From assembly GCA_026873275.1 (NCBI GenBank), contig JANTUC010000015.1:1364001-1428000 (forward strand): a DNA stretch of 64,000 nucleotides, given 5' to 3'. The notes beneath the pieces were generated by a model. The model had not been told where the DNA came from, made no database searches, and saw nothing but the letters and a program-made list of their open reading frames with translations. The DNA comes from Pseudopithomyces maydicus. Its lineage: Eukaryota; Ascomycota; Dothideomycetes; Pleosporales; Didymosphaeriaceae. This document shows, in pieces, positions 58,054 to 64,000 of the stretch. Made by a program: the position numbers and the translations under genes. Position 1 is the stretch's first letter; the number at the start of each line of letters is the position of its first letter.

Positions 58054-59822
58054 ATGGCGTTTGCTTCGCTGATCGTTAGCATCGGTGCCGTCGGCCTCAT
58101 CGCCATCGTATCACAGTATGTCTTCGCATACTTGCAATCACCACTCAAGAAAGTCCCTGGGCCTTGGTTGGCCAAGTTCTCCGATCTATGGCGACTCATC
58201 AATGCGTACGAGAAGAAGCACATCACCACTCAGCAGGCCCTTCACGACAAGTATGGAGATTACGTTCAGCTAGGTCCCAACGTAGTCAGCATCTCCGATC
58301 CACAAGCTGTCAAGACCATCTACTCCACTAGGGGAACTTTCGTAAAGGTGGGTGTATTACCTTTGTCCAATACATCCTAGCTAACCGACCGACCTTGTTC
58401 AGAGTGAGTTCTACGCCATCAACGATGCCATGCAAGATGGCAAGATCATCCAGAACATCTTCGGCACACGCAGCAATCAGTTCCATTCGCGGTACATTCG
58501 TCCAATCCAGAAGCTCTACACATTCACCGCTGCCAAGGAGTATGAGTCCGTCATGGACAAGACCCTCACTGGGTTTTCCCACCAGCTCGAGACCCGGTTC
58601 ATGGAGGGTGCTAACCAAGGCATCACCTGTGACATCGCAGATTGGGTCTCGTACCTGACCTGGGACATCCTTGGCGAAATGACCTTCAGCAAACCCTTTG
58701 GCTTCATGGAAACCGCTACCGATGTCGGCGGCATGCTTGCAACCGCTGAGCGAACCATGGACTACCAGTCAGTTGTAAGTCACGTCTCCACTCCACCCCA
58801 CCCATCTGGACCCTTTCTCCCCGCCCCTTGCATATGAACTCACAGTGGGGCTTTGCAGATCGGCCAGATGCCCGCCCTCGACAAATGGCTCGCAAAGAAC
58901 CCTCGCCTAGCTTCCAAGTTCCCCGCCTTCGCCGTCACCGCCGGCTTCTGCGTGGAGCGCTTCATCGAACGTATGCAGTCCCTGGACCAGTTCGAGGGCA
59001 AGTCCGACTTCACCAACCACTTCCTGCGTGCCAAGGAGGAGCACCCTACCGTCGTCACAGACAACGAGGTCATCGCCTACATGATCATCAATGTCCTTGG
59101 CGGCGGTGACACCACCTCCATCACCATCAAGGCAATCATCTACCACACGCTCAAGAACCCAGCCGTCCTCAAGCGTCTCGTCAACGAACTTCGCGCCGCT
59201 AACTTGTCTTACCCTGCACCCTTCTCCAGCCTCGAAGGACTAGAGTATCTCGATGCCTGCATCAAGGAGGGCCTCCGTATCCACCCGGTTGTCGGTCACA
59301 TCATGGAGCGCATCGTGCCTTCGACCGGTTTCGCCCTTAACAACGGCGTTACGCTCCCCCTGGTACCATCGTCGGCGTGAACCCCTGGGTCGTGCACCGC
59401 CGCGCAGACGTCTACGGCGACGAGCCCTACGAGTTCCGCCCTGAGCGCTGGCTCAAGCGTGCGGACGAGAATTCCGCGGAGTTTGAGGCCCGTCTCAAGC
59501 GCATGAATGATGCTGATCTTAGCTTTGGGAAGGGAAATCGTGTGTGTCTTGGGCGTCCGCTTGCCCTGGTTGAGATGGCGAAGATTGTGGCGACGCTCTT
59601 TGGAAAGTATGATGTGAGTATCTGTCTTCTCTACCAACCCTTCTTCTTGTGTGCATGCACGTATACGAGCAGGTGTATCGCAAGCGAGGTGGTGGTGGTG
59701 TCCCAGGATGAGCGCTAACTGGCGTGCAGATCGAACTAGAGGACCGCGAGGCGGTGTGGGAGGTGCATCCGCAGTGGTTTGTATGGCCACACAAGATTCG
59801 GGTCAAACTTTCCAAATGCTGA
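58054..59822 (+). CDS. Cytochrome P450, pisatin-demethylase-like, about 504 aa; one-base frame break
   Basis: Exons 58054-58347, 58403-58774, 58859-59613, 59730-59822. An N-terminal anchor (LIVSIGAVGLIAIVSQYVFA) precedes the hinge KKVPGPWLAKFSDLWR. The motifs KYGDYVQLGPNVVSI and TWDILGEMTFSKPFGF are typical of the group containing pisatin demethylase and benzoate hydroxylase-related fungal P450s. I-helix G-G-G-D306-T-T, K-helix E359-G-L-R362, F-R-P-E-R-W, and haem loop F-G-K-G-N-R-V-C-L-G (Cys about 452). The frame breaks at the C5 run 59356-59360 within GVTLP; one more C continues into PGTIVGVNPWVVHRR. All exon phases then agree. Substrate unknown. Confidence 0.9.
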
Positions 59823-60825
59823 TGCAGAATTTTGATTGGTGGGGAATGAATGGGGCTCATGCATGTCCTTTTCGTGTAACGATCTTTACATAGGAACAAA
59901 CTGACGGCTTAGTGTGTGGGTGGGTACTGGACTGGTACCCGGGTAGTAGCATCATCATCGTTTATTTGCTCGTTCATCATTTTTTTCCATTTGTTTTGGG
60001 GTCGTTGTCGTTGGGTTGCATAAGTTTTGGAAATGTCAATCCCGAACATGTACGGATGAGTACACGCATATAGCAATATGTATACGTTGCAGAATCTATG
60101 ACCAAGCTGGCGGCGCTAATGTACCCTGTGCGATGCGAGGCACTCACTATAATACTTGCCAAGTGTCGACACGAGGATTTATGTAGGGCACATGTATGTA
60201 TGAACGCGCATACCGTACATACAGCACGGAATGTACAGTATGTACACACATAATTCAGGGTCTCGTACCGCCGAGGTTATGTCGTTTCCGATCTACGCGC
60301 TCACGCATCATGCATGACAGCCATGACTTGTGTTTATGTATAGCAAGTACAGTACTGTACAGTACCCTGACATGTCCCAGTGACCGCTCATCTGCCCGAA
60401 GCACAACACGGCATCGTACTCGGATATTGCAGTGGCAAAACAAACAAAAAACAAGGGACGAATTTAGTCTTCACTGAAAGATCAAGTCTTGCATTGAATA
60501 TTTCCCAAGGTGGTATCTGACTGAGTCGAGGAGAAATGTAAAAGGAAAAGTGGATATCGTCCATCGAAGGCACGCTGGCCCGAAACCAAATCCAAACGCC
60601 CGCCATCGAAATTGAAAACCCTGCCCTGAATCAATATTCCTTACTACTACATACAATGAGAAGCCATATATTGGCACAAGCTCGGTAAGCGCGCAACTTT
60701 CCCTGCATACGTATTCGGCCCAATGTATTAGCGAATACGCGTAGGGTAGGGTACATGTACGTTTCACACGGAAGGGAAAGTCGTGAGCTCTGCTCCGACG
60801 TCCCTCCCTCCACCGGAATTAAAGT
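59823..60825. other. 1-kb convergent intergenic region
   Basis: Between two converging genes. It is rich in TACATAC/GTAC motifs, including the palindrome array at 60347-60365. No gene supported. Confidence 0.5.
60347..60365. repeat. Overlapping GTAC palindromes
   Basis: GTACAGTACTGTACAGTAC: the first 14 bases are a perfect palindrome and the next GTAC extends it. It could form a hairpin between two converging transcripts. Confidence 0.6.
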
Positions 60826-62223
60826 CTAGTCGATTTTGTTCGACATTCCGAAATTGGCGCTCTCACCGCTCGCTGCGGGCTCGCCGCCATTCATCTGCGG
60901 CGCCATCTGCGCGGTCATTGGGCCATTCATCTGGCTCATGTTGCCACTCGGAACCCCGTTCGGAAGGCCATTGATCTGCGGCGTACCCATCTGCATAGGG
61001 CCATTGATGGCACTGCTCATCCCGTTGGCGGCCATGGGACCGAGACTGGGGCCCAGCCTCGAGGTATCTCCCCTTCGCCCATGCTGTCCACGGTGGGCCA
61101 GAAGCGCTCCTCGAGCCAACATATCTGGCGGAAGATCTCCTCACAGCGCGTCATCTCTTCTTTGCCGTCGCGCGCGGTTGTGATGTTGGCGAGCTCATCG
61201 ACGAGTGCTCTGCTCGCGTCGATGAACTTGCTGAAGGCGGGCGACGTCCAGTTTGGTATCAGTGCCTGGTGAAGGGCGACGATGTGGCCCTCTGTGCTGG
61301 TGGTGGAGAGGGGGCTAAATGAGGAGGCGTACTGCCAGGCGGTGCGATAGCACTGGGCGCGAATCAGTCAGTCAGTCCTGGTGAATGGAAATACGAAATC
61401 AAGGTACGTGTGGCGGGCTCACATGTTCGGTGCCCCACAGCACCACCATGCCTTCGAGCAGCGAGGCGCTGGAGCTGCTTGCGCTTACAAACAGATCGAG
61501 CAGGGCACGGGTGATGGGCGTGGGCGGGTCCTGGTTGAGAGTGAGGCCGTACTTAGTGGCGGTGATCTCGAAGAAGGACATCTCGCGGCGCATGTTGTTC
61601 AAAGCTGATATGAGCAGATCCATGGTCCGGTACATGGGATGGAACTGCGAGTTTGCCGTCTGCGGCAGGCGCAACTTGGCCAGCAATTGCCCGACGAAGC
61701 GGATGAAGCCCCGCGCATAGTGGCCGTCTTGCACCAGCCATTGCGTGAGCGGGCCCGGTGCCAGCGATCCGCAGCCAGCATGCGACAGGAAGGGCTGCTG
61801 GGTCGCGCGCGTGAAGACGGGCTGGCATATGGCAAGCAGGTGGGCGGTCAGCGAGGGCGCGGCGGGCGGTGGCATGCTGCCCATGTGCGGCGCGAGCTGC
61901 TGGCCATCACGGCCTCGCTTGGTGTTGGGCCCGCGACGGTTGATCTGGAGGTTTGGATTCGGCTGCTGGCCGCTGAGCACAGCGTTGGGGGTTATGCCCG
62001 AGGTCATGGCATTGTCGTCGCTGTTCTGGGCGCGCCATGCCTGGGCCTCGGACGAGGCAAGGTAGGCCTCGCACTGGTGCAGATGCTCAATCTGGCGGGT
62101 TGTGTTCTTCGCGCGCACGAAGCCGCAGTGCAGACAGCGCACCTTGTTGCATTTCGAAGGCGTGTCCTGGTCCTGGAACTCAGCAAAGGCGCGTCGTATG
62201 TCGGGATTCGCGTGGCGTCCCAT
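60826..62223 (-). CDS. TenA/heme-oxygenase-fold protein with N-terminal BED-like zinc finger, about 442 aa; one-base frame break
   Basis: Minus strand, exons 62223-61423 and 61352-60826. Residues 1-60 hold a C-x2-C...H-x-H-x-C finger (RCLHCGFVRAKN...IEHLHQC), of BED type. A Gln/Asn/Pro-rich linker leads to a TENA/THI-4-like domain: ICQPVFTRATQQPFLSHAGCGSL, then PLTQWLVQDGHYARGFIRFVGQLLAKL, the thiaminase-II/TenA signature region, and further helices to about residue 365. The tail is Met/Asn/Gly-rich. TenA proteins hydrolyse thiamin breakdown products, but catalytic residues were not checked, and the fused finger suggests a regulatory role (inference). The frame breaks at the C4 run 61070-61073 (MGEG-DTSRLGPSLGP); one more base restores it. 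The first true ATG is 62223. Confidence 0.82.
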
Positions 62224-64000
62224 CTCCGAGGCCTGCCTGTCCACTAAGCAAGCCGGCAGTGCGCCGTGACGATTGTCGCTGGGCCGTACGCGTATCGTAA
62301 AGTGGGTTGGTCACAAAACCGCCCCCCGAGTGCGAAAAGAGGGGAAATCCACCCATCCGGCTGCTGACATAACCCCCAGCGCCGCACGCCTCACGCCGCA
62401 CGTCGCACGCTGCACCCAGGCCAGGCTCTCAACACGCCAGCCTGGAGCGCTCGCAGGCAAGTTGTCCAAGCCTGCTTTGCGCCTTGCGCCTGAGCCTCCG
62501 CTCGCCGGGCCATGCTTTGCGGCCAGCGCGCGTCGCCCGAGCCATCGATGCGTAGTGCCAGCTGCCGTCTGTTCTGAAATCTATCCTCGCATACCGTCTT
62601 AGTCATCGGCGCACCTCGGCGCCATGCCCCGATGCGCTTTTACGAAAGTGACAGTACATACACATACCGTACCCCAGGACATGTATGTAACATTCGCCCT
62701 TAAGTCAGCAGCCTCGGAGCATGTACCTTCCACCGATGATGCACCTGGCCGTCAATCGCATGCACTATTTTGGCTTCGCTCCACAAGCTCAACATGACAT
62801 GGAGAAACGAGCAATTATCCCGACCGCGTGCCCACGCACCAGCGTCTGCGATGCCCACGTTTGACCTTCTGCACACGCATCGCCGTCCATGTACATACAT
62901 CTACCACGCCCATGATACGATGACGTTGGGGGCGATTCACAACGGGCCACATCCATTTCCAGCTGCGGGGACACCTCCGACAAGACACCGTCCACTGTAG
63001 ACATGACATCCATGTCTCTCGTCGTGACCTCCCGATTTCGCCCAGAGACAAAGTAGTCGAAATCGTCGAGCAAAAGAACGCTAGAGACAGTAGCGGGCAG
63101 AGCATTGAAGTCATGTTCTGCGTCAGCTGAGAGTCCTCAAGTCTACCCCAGCACTATGCAGATCAGTGTTGTCTGCCGACGATCGCCCCGACGTGTCCCA
63201 CCCCGACCGTGTGACACGTAAAAGATGCTCGCTCCCATCAGCCTCTACCATCTCACGTGCAGCCTCAGGGTCATGATGCACCCGTAGTTGTACGCCAGTG
63301 ACGCACGAGGTCCCGCAATTGCGCATCAGACGAATCGGAATCCCAAGACGAGCTTCTAGATAAAGGCGCCATCCACAAAGCTTGGGTTTGCGGGGAAGAC
63401 GACGCCCGTTAGATGCGGATTAATTCCGTAGCCTACCGAGATCTCTTGGGAGGCAAATGTCGTGAGCTTTCTCAATGTCGACTGCAGCATTGTGCCGGCA
63501 TTGCACACACGTCCGGCCCCTCTTCCAGATGATCGCGCCAAGGCCAGTGTCGTGAATAGTTGGACGTTGACGAACAGCAATCACATCATGAGCAGGGAAG
63601 GGACTTGCCTTGCTTTGCCTTGCTGATGCTGATTTAGCAGTCATGCCTTTCATTCGGCAAAATTCCCATGTTGATTTTCTCTCACCGTGGCGATCTGAAC
63701 TGCATTCAGCGGGTCCCCGCGACAGCCCCAGCGAGGCTTCACCGCAGTTCAGCCGCGTGGAAGCTTCCAAGTTTTCCATACGACCGCAACTGCAAAGATC
63801 GCCGTTACCGAAGACCCCTCTCCACGATGCGTTTGTTGTGGCCCCAGCTATTCCGCCTTGGTGTTCATCTCGTCGATCTCAGCATCATAGCTTGGCGGCT
63901 TCGGCGAATCACGCTGCGGTACCTGAGGCAGCTGTCTTGCCCAGTCCGGACACCCTGCAGCAGACCTGGTCCCTAGCAACTCTAAACTCACAACTGTTGT
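62224..64000. other. Right-edge 1.8-kb region without a supported gene
   Basis: Short open frames on both strands lack motifs. It presumably includes the promoter of the zinc-finger/TenA gene. Nothing else recognised. Confidence 0.45.

Noticed and set aside
61639..62247. Plus-strand frame of 200 codons
   Set aside because: Antisense to the zinc-finger/TenA exon.

Overview
The window is nuclear DNA of a filamentous ascomycete (Pezizomycotina; Dothideomycetes-like, but the class is only an inference). It has short GT-AG introns of about 46-90 nt in most genes, compact genes on both strands, and fungal-restricted families: Pth11-like rhodopsin-domain receptors, bZIP/DUF3425, DUF7514, DUF4112, a short tyrosinase and an ascomycete laccase. 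I see no tRNA, rRNA, transposon or CRISPR array.

Layout. 0.6-2.1 kb: two small orphan genes facing each other. 3.9-5.1 kb: an aquaglyceroporin-type MIP channel with an NPA/NLA motif pair. 6.4-15.1 kb: secreted phenol oxidases, a laccase and a tyrosinase, with a Pth11-like receptor between them. 16.0-18.3 kb: an arsenite methyltransferase divergent from a cysteine-bearing bZIP factor. 18.6-25.4 kb: housekeeping genes STI1, a FolB-type protein and UTP-glucose-1-phosphate uridylyltransferase. 26.0-37 kb: DUF7514 protein, a large glycosylated membrane protein, a 2-oxoglutarate oxygenase-like protein, a multi-TM protein and a DUF4112 protein. 37.7-40.9 kb: the decapping enzyme Dcp2. 41.3-52.3 kb: bZIP/DUF3425 regulator, SDR, ACS-family MFS permease, P450 and NAD(P)-dependent reductase, which looks like a small metabolic cluster without a backbone synthase. 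52.7-62.2 kb: BI-1/GHITM mitochondrial protein, a second rhodopsin-domain protein, a second P450, and a zinc-finger/TenA fusion.

The most striking sequence-level pattern is that nine otherwise intact genes (tyrosinase, arsenite methyltransferase, DUF7514, Dcp2, bZIP/DUF3425, reductase, GHITM, second P450, TenA fusion) are out of frame at 11 places. Every one lies at a C or G run of 4-6 bases and every one needs exactly one more base. Housekeeping genes are among them, so base-calling loss in the assembly is far more likely than gene decay. These genes are annotated as functional with the break stated. Exon coordinates were worked out by eye from splice sites and frame; junctions marked uncertain need transcript data.
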